Part shown: piece after piece, positions 8,231-16,459 of the stretch
Position numbering within the stretch: the stretch's first letter is position 1
Layout of the letters: each line of letters opens with the position of its first letter
Translations under genes and position numbers: made by a program
Notes under the pieces: generated by a model
Told to the model about the DNA's origin: nothing
The model's database searches: none
Seen by the model: only the letters and a program-made list of their open reading frames with translations
NCBI GenBank assembly: GCA_020722685.1
Contig: DYKH01000080.1
Location: 1 to 24,608 of the forward strand
Origin: Caldithrix sp.
Lineage (GTDB): Bacteria; KSB1; UBA2214; DYKH01
Length of the DNA: 24,608 nucleotides
Direction: 5' to 3'

Positions 8231-8259
8231 TTGACCATTAGTTTGGTTTAGCTTATATT
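8231..8259 (+). promoter_or_regulatory. Predicted sigma70-type promoter, distal to the TonB-receptor gene
   Basis: TTGACC (8231-8236) and TATATT (8254-8259) are separated by exactly 17 bases. This is one of the best promoter matches in the window, yet the next gene starts about 670 bases downstream. It would therefore drive either a long leader or an unrecognised RNA. Confidence 0.5.
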
Positions 8260-8740
8260 TAGGCCGGGTTCATAGCTTGATTGATACATAGAGCGGACGA
8301 GCACAACGATGTTCAGGCATCATTTAGAATATATCTATGTGATTCATTTCTTATTCCTTCAAAGCTTTGGTAAAGATATTTTACTCCAACCGTTCGATCC
8401 CTCTCAATTCGTCGCGAAGATAACTTAGCCCCTGTACGTAGATAGTTGAATTGATCATTGGCAGAAAGCTATGTTGATTATTTCACAAAAAGTCGCAACA
8501 GCGTTACCAAAACGCCCATAGGTTTTGATTCATTAACTCAGCTCCATTGCGTTAAAAGACAACATCCAAGGCATCGGTTCGTCGTCAGACTTACGCAGAT
8601 TGAAGCGTTGCATTCTCAGAAGCGACCTCGACGGCTCGGAAGACAAAATATTCTACAGTTGAATGATTGGCGTTCATCGCTATGTCGAGCTAATTGACAT
8701 CAACAATCATCCACCGAATTGTCCGATTAAACTATGGGGA

Positions 8741-8750
8741 GGAGGTGATC
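8741..8750 (+). promoter_or_regulatory. Extended Shine-Dalgarno sequence without an obvious gene
   Basis: GGAGGTGATC is complementary over ten bases to the usual 16S rRNA 3' end (GATCACCTCC). No ATG, GTG or TTG follows at normal spacing. A GTG inside the motif (8745) opens only a short frame of about 31 codons ending near 8840. It could mark a leader peptide, bind ribosomes in a leader, or be chance. Confidence 0.3.
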
Positions 8751-8889
8751 AGCACACGCCATCATCGGCTACAAATCCCAACCCTAAGACTAACTCACCA
8801 CGTCGATTCACGATCTTTGAAAGGAGTAGAAGCAGAAAAAAAAGCAAAAATAGGATGAATCCATAGGGGAATCGTGGATAAGTAGAACT

Positions 8890-8918
8890 TTGATTAGCTA
8901 AGCAAGAAGGGCTATCAT
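8890..8918 (+). promoter_or_regulatory. Predicted proximal promoter of the outer-membrane gene cluster
   Basis: TTGATT (8890-8895) and TATCAT (8913-8918) are spaced by 17 bases. Transcription would start near 8925, only a few bases before the strong ribosome site AAGGAGG (8929-8935) of the TonB-dependent receptor at 8941. A second promoter candidate lies at 8231. Confidence 0.45.
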
Positions 8919-8940
8919 TATACTGTTCAAGGAGGAAGAA

Positions 8941-11900
8941 ATGCTCAAAAAGTGCATTTGGCTAATGATCCTCGTTCTTTTGCCTGCCTCTCTGTTCGCT
9001 GCTGCAACGACGGGCAAGATCAGAGGCAAGGTAATCGATCGTGAAACCAAAGACGCGCTGCCGGGTGCAAACGTATTGATTGTCGGTACGACGATGGGGG
9101 CGGTTTCCGACATCAACGGAGAATACATCATTCTCAACGTTCCGGTCGGCTTGTATTCTTTGAAAACCAGTTTCGTGGGCTATCGTGACGTCATCGTCAA
9201 CGACGTCCGCGTCACTGCGACGTTAACTACTGAAATCAATTTCCCCCTACCGAGCACGGTCATCGAGAGCCAGACCGTTACCATTGTGGCCGAGCGGCCG
9301 CTGGTAGACAAAAACGCCACCAATGAAATCCATTCCCTGCGCGCCGAAGATATCGAGATTCTGCCCGTGCGCGGCACAGGCGCATCTCTTAATCTCTTGC
9401 CTGGAGTCGTTGATGATGCCGGTATTCACATCCGTGGTGGGCGCAGCACGGAAATGGCGTACTATGTGGATGGCATCAATGTCACCATGCCAAGCGATGG
9501 CGCCAATGGCCTGTCCATTATCCACAACTCCATCGAAGAACTGAGCTATCAGGCCGGCGGGTTTAGCGCCGAGTTTGGCACCCGCATGTCGGGGCAGATT
9601 TTTACCACCTTGAAGAGCGGCACGCCGAACTACCAATTGGGCGGCGAGATCATCTCTGACGACTTTTGGGCTACCAGCAGTCCCACCAAAGGCTACCGCA
9701 TTGCCGGCATCAATAACCTCTACTCCTACGGCTATGATGACTATGTGCTGTGGGCAAGCGGCCCGGTCCCGTCGGTAAAAAATCTGAAATTTTATGCCGC
9801 CGGCCAGCGCTACTATCGCGGCAGCCGAGGCACCTTTGAAACACGCTTTGCGGGTTTTCAAGAGGACGCGACCACCTTAGCTACCGGTACTTTTGTCACT
9901 GCCGGTAAGGATGCCGGCAGGACCATTAACGACACCTTGAGTCTCGGCATGGACATCCCCCCCGGCCGTCTCCCAGGTGGTGGCACCGCGGGTTGGATCT
10001 TTAACGGCAACCTCAATTGGGATCTGAAGCCGTTCCAATTGAAGGTCGGCGGATCGTTCAATTCCGAACGATCTCAGGACGGCGCCACAGAACCCACCGC
10101 TTTTCTGGTGACACCCGTGCGAACTCGATTGTGGAAAACCGGCAATTACAGCGCCTACGCCAGCCTAACTCACGTCCTCAACACCACCACCTATTACACT
10201 CTCAACCTGAACTATTTCACCAACAAGAGTGAAAATGGCGACCCCATTTTGGGCTGGAGTCGGGAAGATTGGCCGAAATGGGGCGATCCGGTAATCAATC
10301 CGGCGCTGGTGGATACCAGCCAAACCAGAAGCCTCAAGGGCCCGGGTAACTTCTATATTACTTATCCCGGTACACCCGTAGACACCTATGGGAAAGATGA
10401 AACCAACATGCTGGGGGCCAAGCTGGATTTCACCAAACAATTCGGCAGCGCTCACGAGGTTAAGATCGGTGGTGAGGCGAATTACTACACCATCCGCCAC
10501 TATGCCGTAAATGCCCTCAACTACCTGCGACGGCAAGCAACGGCCGACGCTTTGGTGGGAACTCCGAACTATATGACCGATTACGATTTCTATCGTGGTC
10601 TGAATACGGAATTCACCGGCTACAATATCCATGGCGATAAGGCCGTCAGCGATGACGAGATGTATCCCACCAACGTCGGCGGTAAGGACGTGATGATCAA
10701 TGCCCACAATGCCCCAGGGCACCCGGTTTTCGCCGGCGCCTACCTGCGCGACCTCATCGAGCTGAAGGACCTGATTATCAACGCCGGTGTTCGCTTGGAT
10801 TACATCGACAACGGGACGCCGGGCTACAAGGACCTGCGCAAGCTATCCATGGGCACCGCCCAGACCATCGACGAGTCCAATTTCACCGACAGCAAGACCT
10901 TCACCTACCTGAGCCCGAGAATAGGCTTTTCCTTCCCGGTGACGGACCGAGTTGTGTTTCATGCTCAGTACGGCAAATATGTTCAGCCGACACGTACCGA
11001 TCTGCGCGGTACCGGCATCAGCTCTTATGGCAACATGCGCATCAATCAGTTCCTTTATGGCGGCGGCTATGCGGTGGAAGTGCCTAACCCGAACCTGAAA
11101 CCCGAACGCCAGACTACCTATGAGTTCGGTTTCAAAGAGCAATTCGGCGACATCGCTTCTTTGGACATTACCGCCTTTTACAAAGACACGCGCGACCTCA
11201 CCGTCATGCGCGTCGTTTTCCCCTTGATCACCGACTACCGGGCGCCTTACTTTAACATGAATGGCGACTTTGGTACCGTCAAGGGACTCTCTTTCACCTT
11301 TAACCTCCGACGCACGCAGCGCATCGCCGCGACGGCCAACTATACCTACTCGGATGCCAAAGGCACGGGCTCGGAGCCGCGCTCGCACTTTGACATCGCC
11401 TGGACCGAATCGACCCCGGTATTCCCGGTCGTCATTGGTCCCTTGGACTATGATCAGACCCACAAGGGCTGGGTGGACCTCGACCTTCGCTTCCAGGAAG
11501 GGGATGGCCCGACGTTCTTGGGAATGAAGCCGCTGAGCCGCGTTGGCTTGAACTTGTCCTACAATTTCCACAGCGGCAGCCCCTTCACCCGCACCCCGGC
11601 AGAGTACGGTGCCGAAGGTGTCTTTACCTATAACTCTCCCACGCCGCTGGAAGCCTACAATCGGTCCACTTTGGACTGGTTCCATCAGTTGGATCTCAAA
11701 CTGGACAAAAGCTTCCAACTCGGACCCTTGGACCTCAATGTCTATCTATGGGTGATCAACGTTTTGGACACCAAGAGCCCAACGGATCAGTGGCGGGCCA
11801 CCGGCCGGCCGGATGATAACGGTTGGCTGCAGACAGACGGCGGTCGCGCCTACATCAAGACCTACGGCAATACCGGTGTCAAGTGGTACAAAGCCATGTT

Positions 11901-11970
11901 GACCAACACCGGCACCTGGGGCTGGCAGATGCCCCGAGTCATCCGTGGCGGCTTAAAGTTCAATCTTTAA
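8941..11970 (+). CDS. TonB-dependent outer-membrane receptor with carboxypeptidase-regulatory-like domain
   Basis: This protein of 1009 residues has a signal peptide (about 1-22, ending LFAA). A CarboxypepD_reg-like beta-sandwich (about 25-105) carries GKVIDRETKDALPGANVLI and SDINGEYIILNVPVG. A plug domain (about 115-225) carries IRGGRSTEMAYYVDGINV (from residue 164) and EELSYQAGGFSAEFGTRMSG, and a long beta-barrel follows to the C-terminal GLKFNL. Such receptors take up large or scarce substrates through the outer membrane using TonB energy, or serve as SusC-like pores with surface partners; the substrate is unknown. No clear TonB box is visible. AAGGAGG lies 5 bases before the ATG. It is the first gene of a same-strand cluster, 79 bases ahead of the large exported protein, which suggests that the two work together. 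Confidence 0.93.
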   Translation: MLKKCIWLMILVLLPASLFAAATTGKIRGKVIDRETKDALPGANVLIVGTTMGAVSDINGEYIILNVPVGLYSLKTSFVGYRDVIVNDVRVTATLTTEINFPLPSTVIESQTVTIVAERPLVDKNATNEIHSLRAEDIEILPVRGTGASLNLLPGVVDDAGIHIRGGRSTEMAYYVDGINVTMPSDGANGLSIIHNSIEELSYQAGGFSAEFGTRMSGQIFTTLKSGTPNYQLGGEIISDDFWATSSPTKGYRIAGINNLYSYGYDDYVLWASGPVPSVKNLKFYAAGQRYYRGSRGTFETRFAGFQEDATTLATGTFVTAGKDAGRTINDTLSLGMDIPPGRLPGGGTAGWIFNGNLNWDLKPFQLKVGGSFNSERSQDGATEPTAFLVTPVRTRLWKTGNYSAYASLTHVLNTTTYYTLNLNYFTNKSENGDPILGWSREDWPKWGDPVINPALVDTSQTRSLKGPGNFYITYPGTPVDTYGKDETNMLGAKLDFTKQFGSAHEVKIGGEANYYTIRHYAVNALNYLRRQATADALVGTPNYMTDYDFYRGLNTEFTGYNIHGDKAVSDDEMYPTNVGGKDVMINAHNAPGHPVFAGAYLRDLIELKDLIINAGVRLDYIDNGTPGYKDLRKLSMGTAQTIDESNFTDSKTFTYLSPRIGFSFPVTDRVVFHAQYGKYVQPTRTDLRGTGISSYGNMRINQFLYGGGYAVEVPNPNLKPERQTTYEFGFKEQFGDIASLDITAFYKDTRDLTVMRVVFPLITDYRAPYFNMNGDFGTVKGLSFTFNLRRTQRIAATANYTYSDAKGTGSEPRSHFDIAWTESTPVFPVVIGPLDYDQTHKGWVDLDLRFQEGDGPTFLGMKPLSRVGLNLSYNFHSGSPFTRTPAEYGAEGVFTYNSPTPLEAYNRSTLDWFHQLDLKLDKSFQLGPLDLNVYLWVINVLDTKSPTDQWRATGRPDDNGWLQTDGGRAYIKTYGNTGVKWYKAMLTNTGTWGWQMPRVIRGGLKFNL

Positions 11971-12049
11971 TCCGCCGTGATGCGCTCCCGATTCCTGCAT
12001 CAACAAGAGAAGGAACCGGTTTCTCATACTTTTTTAAGGAGAGTTGAAT

Positions 12050-15000
12050 ATGAATAACTTCAAAAGGTGGCTTTTCATTATCGCCCCAATTTTGATCCTG
12101 TCGTTGGCTGCCGGTGCGGTCCTCGCCAAGAGCAATCATCCGCGAGCTTTGAAAAAGAGCTTGACCCTGGATCATCAGCTCATCGACGTGAATCAGATCG
12201 CAGGATGGCTCTCCAACGACGGTATTCTCATGAGCGATCCGGTGACCGGACAAGCCGGGTTGTACTTCCCCAAGGGATCACCCTCGGATCACACCGTGGT
12301 GTACACCGCCGGTCTGTGGGTGGTCGGCAAAATCGACGGTGAAATTCGTTCGGCTGCGGCGGATTACGCGACCGAATTTCAGCCCGGCATGATTCTGGAG
12401 AACGGTGCGCCCGACGATCCGGCGAATCCGCGATACAAAATCTTCAAGTTCAAAGCGGAGGACTGGGACAGTCCGGATTTCGCCGCCGACCGTGCCGAGG
12501 CCATCTCCCAAGGCATGGAAGACAAGATGTACGGCGACCAGATGCTTTATTGCGTCTATAACGACTGGGCCGATCACTCCGGCGTGTGGACCAAGCCGCC
12601 CATGGGGCTGGAAGTCAGACAATTGGCTTTCGGCTACAACCGAGTCGGCGCTTTGGGTAACACCATTTTCATCAAATACACCTTTATCAACAAGGGCACC
12701 AAGCCGATCAAAGAGGCTTATGTGTCGCAATTCTTCGACCCGGACAACGGCGGCGCTGGCGATGACGGGGTGGCGTGTGATACCACCCTGGGCGTCGGCT
12801 ATGTCTACAACATGGATGGCGATGACGAAGTCTATGGAGCGGCCGTGCCAAGCTTTGGCTGCGACTTTTTCCAAGGTCCGGTGGTACCCTCTCCGGGTGA
12901 CACGGCGTTTATTCCCGGTCAGCCACCGTTGGTCGACCACAAGATGCTGCAAATGACCTCCTTTGGCCCCTATATCAATGGCGGGCCTCCGGGCATGAGC
13001 GATCCCAGCCTGCAAACCGCCCAAGGCGCGCAGATGGCTTATTGGTTCTGCTCCGGCTTGAAAGGGGACGGCACCCCTTGGAAAGATCCAACGCAAGGCG
13101 ATAAGATCGTCCAGTTCCCCTTTGCCGGCGACCCAGTAACCGGGACGGGCTGGATACAATCCATCACTTGGCCCGGCGCGGACATGCGCATGAGCCTGGC
13201 GGCCGGTCCCTTTGACTTGGAGGTCGGAGTTCCCTACACCGTCGTGGTCGGCTATATCGTGGGTTTGGGCAAAGACAATCTGAACTCTATCGAAGTCATG
13301 AAGAGCTACGACAAGTCGGCTCAAATCGCCTATGATCTCAACTTCAACATCGCTAAACCAGCGCCTTATCCGAACGTGACCGTCGGGCAAATGGATCGCG
13401 TTATCTCCTTGAGCTGGGATAATTCTTCCGTCAACTACTCGGCGGAAAACAAGGTGGATTTGGATCCGAACGGCAATCCTTCCTTCTACAATTTCGAAGG
13501 GTTCAAGCTGTACCAAGGCGAATCGGAAGGCGGGCCGTGGACCCTCATTAAGCAATGGGATAAGGATAACGACGTCGGTAAGATTTGGGATTATGTCTAC
13601 GATCCCGTTTCAGGGGAAAATATCTACAGCGTCGTTGAGAATGGGAAGGATATAGGGCTTGCCTTTAGCTTTCTCATTGACAAAGACTATCTCAACAACG
13701 TGCCGCTCGTAAACGGAAAACCCTATTACTTTTCGCTGACCACCTATTCTTACGATGAATGGGGTAGCCCGCGAGTGTTAGAGAACGCCATCAAAGTCAT
13801 TAAGGCCATTCCCCAAAAACCCGTGCTGAACACCAAGTTGTCCAGTGCGCCTGGAGATAGCCTCGATGTCACTCATACCGGCCCCAGCGACGGATTAGCC
13901 CAAGCGATCGTCGTTGATCCCTTGGCGGTGACCGGCCATGATTACAAAGTGACCTTCAGCATTGACGATCACGGCAACACCGTGTGGAAAGTGAGCGATG
14001 TATCGACCGGGCAAGACAAAATCTCCGGTCAAACGCATCAAGCAGCAGCCGCGACCTTGGCCACGGACAGCGAATTCCCCGTTGTTGACGGTGTGCTGAT
14101 CAAAATTTCTGGTCCACCTCCTGGCGTAAAAACCGGGGATATGTTTGCCAATGAGAATGACCCGAAAGTATGGGGTTGGGACATTCCTTCCGGGACCCGT
14201 CGATTTACCTGGGCTGGCGGCGCGGATGCCTTTGAATTCGAGGGCTTTCGGGGCGCGCTCGGCTGGGCACAGCCGGCAACTTACTTTGGCAGTGGTTACA
14301 ATTATCCAGCCCATTTGTTAAAGAAGGTGTTGTTAAAGTTGGCGACTGCTGATACTTCCGGCAATTTTGATCCCAATGACCCGAACGTGTCCTATGGTTA
14401 CCGCTACGGAAGAGGATTTGCAGGTGATCCCAAGAAACCGGAATTTGCCCCGTTTATTGTGAATCCTGCTGGTGGCTATTCTTACCAAGATTTCACCAAG
14501 AGCGTGCCGTTATCAGCTTGGGACGTTACCAATCCCGATAATCCGCGCCGATTGGTAGTAGGATTTCTAGAAAATAATGCAGATGGTGGCATGGTGGACG
14601 GCAAATATTGGCCGCCCGCTCATGATAGAGCCGATAATGTTGCTGGAGGCGGGCCGCGAGAATGGCTGTTTATTTTCGATGCCGACTATGGCGAAACGCC
14701 GAACCCAGCATTTCAGGTGGAATTGATTGGCATGGATGGGCCCATCATGTACTGGGCCACTTGGGCAAGAAGAGGCAATGCCGAATTTTCGCCCGGGGCT
14801 TCGGGTGAAGACCAGTTTGCCATTTTCCCGAACATGCCAAACGCCGAAGCAGATATTTTCTCCTTCTCGACCAAAGGTTATGAAAAAGTGAGCAGCGCCG
14901 CCGTCGCCAAAGCGCGCTTGGAAGAGATCAACGTCTTCCCCAACCCGTACTTTGCTTCCAACACGGCTGAGACGGACTTTTTCACTCAGTTCATCACCTT

Positions 15001-15235
15001 CAGCAATTTGCCGGAAAAGGATGCGGTCATTCGCATCTTCTCTCTCTCCGGCCAGTTGGTGCGCACTCTCAAGCACGAGAATGGAACGCCGTTCGACACC
15101 TGGGACTTGAAGAACGAACACGGTCTGCCGGTTTCGAGCGGAATGTTCATTGCCTTGATCGATATTCCCGGCGTCGGCCAGAAAATCTTGAAAATCGCCA
15201 TCATCAACCGCGAGGCGAGATATAGACACATGTAG
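12050..15235 (+). CDS. Large exported protein with FN3-like region and C-terminal type IX-like sorting domain
   Basis: This protein of 1061 residues begins with a signal peptide (about 1-26, ending GAVLA). The N-terminal region carries W-x(2)-NDG and DPVTGQAGLYFP, features shared with the broken gene at 17941. A fibronectin-type-III-like region spans about 435-580 (FEGFKLYQGESEGGPWTLI, then GKPYYFSLTTYSYDEWGSPR). The last 104 residues, from EEINVFPNPY at 958, form a FlgD-Ig/type A sorting-like domain with IRIFSLSGQLVRTLKHE, WDLKNEHGLPVSSGMF and ILKIAII. In Bacteroidota such C-terminal domains direct type IX secretion and surface attachment. The ATG at 12050 follows AAGGAG by 8 bases; a TTG two codons earlier is less likely. 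It lies between a TonB receptor and a PorV-like gene. No enzyme motif is seen, so a surface structural or substrate-binding role is a guess. Confidence 0.85.
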   Translation: MNNFKRWLFIIAPILILSLAAGAVLAKSNHPRALKKSLTLDHQLIDVNQIAGWLSNDGILMSDPVTGQAGLYFPKGSPSDHTVVYTAGLWVVGKIDGEIRSAAADYATEFQPGMILENGAPDDPANPRYKIFKFKAEDWDSPDFAADRAEAISQGMEDKMYGDQMLYCVYNDWADHSGVWTKPPMGLEVRQLAFGYNRVGALGNTIFIKYTFINKGTKPIKEAYVSQFFDPDNGGAGDDGVACDTTLGVGYVYNMDGDDEVYGAAVPSFGCDFFQGPVVPSPGDTAFIPGQPPLVDHKMLQMTSFGPYINGGPPGMSDPSLQTAQGAQMAYWFCSGLKGDGTPWKDPTQGDKIVQFPFAGDPVTGTGWIQSITWPGADMRMSLAAGPFDLEVGVPYTVVVGYIVGLGKDNLNSIEVMKSYDKSAQIAYDLNFNIAKPAPYPNVTVGQMDRVISLSWDNSSVNYSAENKVDLDPNGNPSFYNFEGFKLYQGESEGGPWTLIKQWDKDNDVGKIWDYVYDPVSGENIYSVVENGKDIGLAFSFLIDKDYLNNVPLVNGKPYYFSLTTYSYDEWGSPRVLENAIKVIKAIPQKPVLNTKLSSAPGDSLDVTHTGPSDGLAQAIVVDPLAVTGHDYKVTFSIDDHGNTVWKVSDVSTGQDKISGQTHQAAAATLATDSEFPVVDGVLIKISGPPPGVKTGDMFANENDPKVWGWDIPSGTRRFTWAGGADAFEFEGFRGALGWAQPATYFGSGYNYPAHLLKKVLLKLATADTSGNFDPNDPNVSYGYRYGRGFAGDPKKPEFAPFIVNPAGGYSYQDFTKSVPLSAWDVTNPDNPRRLVVGFLENNADGGMVDGKYWPPAHDRADNVAGGGPREWLFIFDADYGETPNPAFQVELIGMDGPIMYWATWARRGNAEFSPGASGEDQFAIFPNMPNAEADIFSFSTKGYEKVSSAAVAKARLEEINVFPNPYFASNTAETDFFTQFITFSNLPEKDAVIRIFSLSGQLVRTLKHENGTPFDTWDLKNEHGLPVSSGMFIALIDIPGVGQKILKIAIINREARYRHM

Positions 15236-15329
15236 CGTGAAGTAGGGTTAGGCTCGGCAAACCACCGGCCGCTTTTCTACTCAGTTCACGTGTCAAATAT
15301 CCTTCAAAAGATTAAAGGAGAATTTAGAT

Positions 15330-16376
15330 ATGAAAATGAAAAATCTGTTCATCTTTTCTCTCGTCGTTCTGGCGGTTACAGGTATGGTGATTCAAGCCTA
15401 CGCCGGAAACCCGGAGAAAATCGGTACCGCCGGCGGTCAAGAGCTGCTTCTGCCGGTGGGAGCGCGCGGCACGTCATTGGGCGGCTCTTCTTTGGCCGCC
15501 ATGACCGGCGTCGAGGCTCTGTTCTGGAACCCCGCGGGCATTGCCAATACCAGCCAGAGTGTGGAAGCGATGTTCTCGCATATGAGCTACATCGCTGACA
15601 TTGGCGTCAGCAACCTGGCCGTTGCCACGAAGCTCGGCTTTGGCTCCTTAGCCTTCGCGTTCCAATCCGTATCCTTTGGAGAGATCGCTCAAACTTCAGA
15701 AGCCGCTCCGGAAGGAACCGGAATCATGTTCTCACCTACGTACTTTACTTTGACCGGCGCATACTCTCGCACCATGACCGACCGCATCTACGCGGGCGTG
15801 GCCCTCAAATTGGTCACGGAAAAAATCATGGGCATGAGCGCAACCGGCTATGCACTGGACATGGGTGTTCAATATCAATTCAAGCCGGGCGTCAGACTCG
15901 GCGTGGCCATGCGGAACTACGGCTTTGGTCTTAAATTCACCGGCAGCAACACCGAGCGTCTGGTGGACCTGCCGGGCACCGAGCCGCAGACCCCGCAGCA
16001 TCGGTTGAATTTCCCGACGCAGACGGATGAGTTTCCGTCCAGCTTGGAAATGGGCCTTTCCTATGAGCTAAAACCGATGGAGCAGACAACGGTCACGGTG
16101 ATGGGCAATTTTGTCAATAACAACTTTGGCAATGACGAGGTTCTGGGCGGGGCTGAGGTCGTTTTGCACGACATGTTGACCCTGCGTGGCGGTTACTCCT
16201 ATGGCACGAACCAAACCGATTACTTGGGTGAGAGCGATTATATATTCGGTCCCACCTTTGGTGCCGGTTTTAAGTACAGAGTGACCGGCAACACCAATAT
16301 CGTGTTGGACTATGCTTATCGCTCCACGGCCTTCTTTAACGACAATAATATTTTTACGCTCAAGCTTCAATTCTAA
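15330..16376 (+). CDS. PorV/PorQ family outer-membrane protein
   Basis: This beta-barrel protein of 348 residues has a signal peptide ending IQAYA and opens with a PorV/PorQ pattern. That pattern is GARGTSLGGSSLAAMTGVEA followed by FWNPAGIAN (FWNPAG at residues 65-70), the hallmark of this FadL-like family. Alternating hydrophobic strands run to the C-terminal FTLKLQF with its terminal phenylalanine. In Bacteroidota PorV helps the type IX machinery release cargo bearing C-terminal sorting domains, and PorQ acts in the associated attachment complex. Its place directly after a gene whose product has such a domain makes a shared role likely. AAAGGAG lies 9 bases before the ATG at 15330; an ATG two codons later is also possible. 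A strong terminator follows at 16401. The PorV/PorQ call is firm; the type IX role is inferred. Confidence 0.88.
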   Translation: MKMKNLFIFSLVVLAVTGMVIQAYAGNPEKIGTAGGQELLLPVGARGTSLGGSSLAAMTGVEALFWNPAGIANTSQSVEAMFSHMSYIADIGVSNLAVATKLGFGSLAFAFQSVSFGEIAQTSEAAPEGTGIMFSPTYFTLTGAYSRTMTDRIYAGVALKLVTEKIMGMSATGYALDMGVQYQFKPGVRLGVAMRNYGFGLKFTGSNTERLVDLPGTEPQTPQHRLNFPTQTDEFPSSLEMGLSYELKPMEQTTVTVMGNFVNNNFGNDEVLGGAEVVLHDMLTLRGGYSYGTNQTDYLGESDYIFGPTFGAGFKYRVTGNTNIVLDYAYRSTAFFNDNNIFTLKLQF

Positions 16377-16400
16377 CTGGTGAAGCTCAGCTAACAAGAG

Positions 16401-16441
16401 AGGGTTGGCTTCTAAGGAAGAGGCCAACCCTTTTGTATTTT
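16401..16441 (+). terminator. Intrinsic terminator after the PorV/PorQ gene
   Basis: AGGGTTGGCTTCT (16401-16413) pairs with AGAGGCCAACCCT (16419-16431) over 13 positions with one G-T wobble and a 5-base loop. A T-rich tail TTTTGTATTTT (16431-16441) follows. It lies 25 bases after the PorV stop and 19 bases before the GWxTD start, so it should end the receptor/exoprotein/PorV transcript or reduce read-through into the GWxTD gene. Confidence 0.88.
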
Positions 16442-16459
16442 GAAAGGACCTTAACAGCA

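Larger units (their letters stand above)
8046..8940. other. Long gene-free region (895 bases) with regulatory signals
   Basis: I find no convincing gene here. The open frames (for example 8042-8251, 8458-8697 and 8663-8866) are under 80 codons, lack domains and mostly lack ribosome sites. The composition is visibly more A+T-rich than the flanking genes. It contains two promoter candidates (8231-8259 and 8890-8918) and a near-perfect extended ribosome-binding sequence, GGAGGTGATC (8741-8750), without a clear gene. It may be an untranslated leader, a small RNA locus, or remains of lost genes. Confidence 0.5.

Noticed and set aside
8042..8251. Possible small gene overlapping the stop of the beta-propeller gene
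   Set aside because: The ATG/TGA overlap looks tempting, but the 69-residue product has no recognisable features and there is no ribosome site.
10843..11718. Minus-strand open frame (291 codons) opposite the first TonB receptor
   Set aside because: Its composition is typical of an antisense shadow and its product resembles no family; the plus strand encodes clear beta-barrel sequence.
12007..12035. Possible attenuator between the receptor and exported-protein genes (GAGAAG/TTTCTC stem, then six T)
   Set aside because: The stem is only 5-6 bp with a gap before the T-run; too weak to call a terminator.
12278..13555. Long minus-strand open frame (425 codons) opposite the large exported protein
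   Set aside because: It has no signal, domain or ribosome site and mirrors a GC-rich real gene with strong family features.
15236..15290. Imperfect inverted repeat CGTGAA...TTCACG between the exported-protein and PorV genes
   Set aside because: The arms are short and interrupted, with a long loop and no T-run; probably chance.
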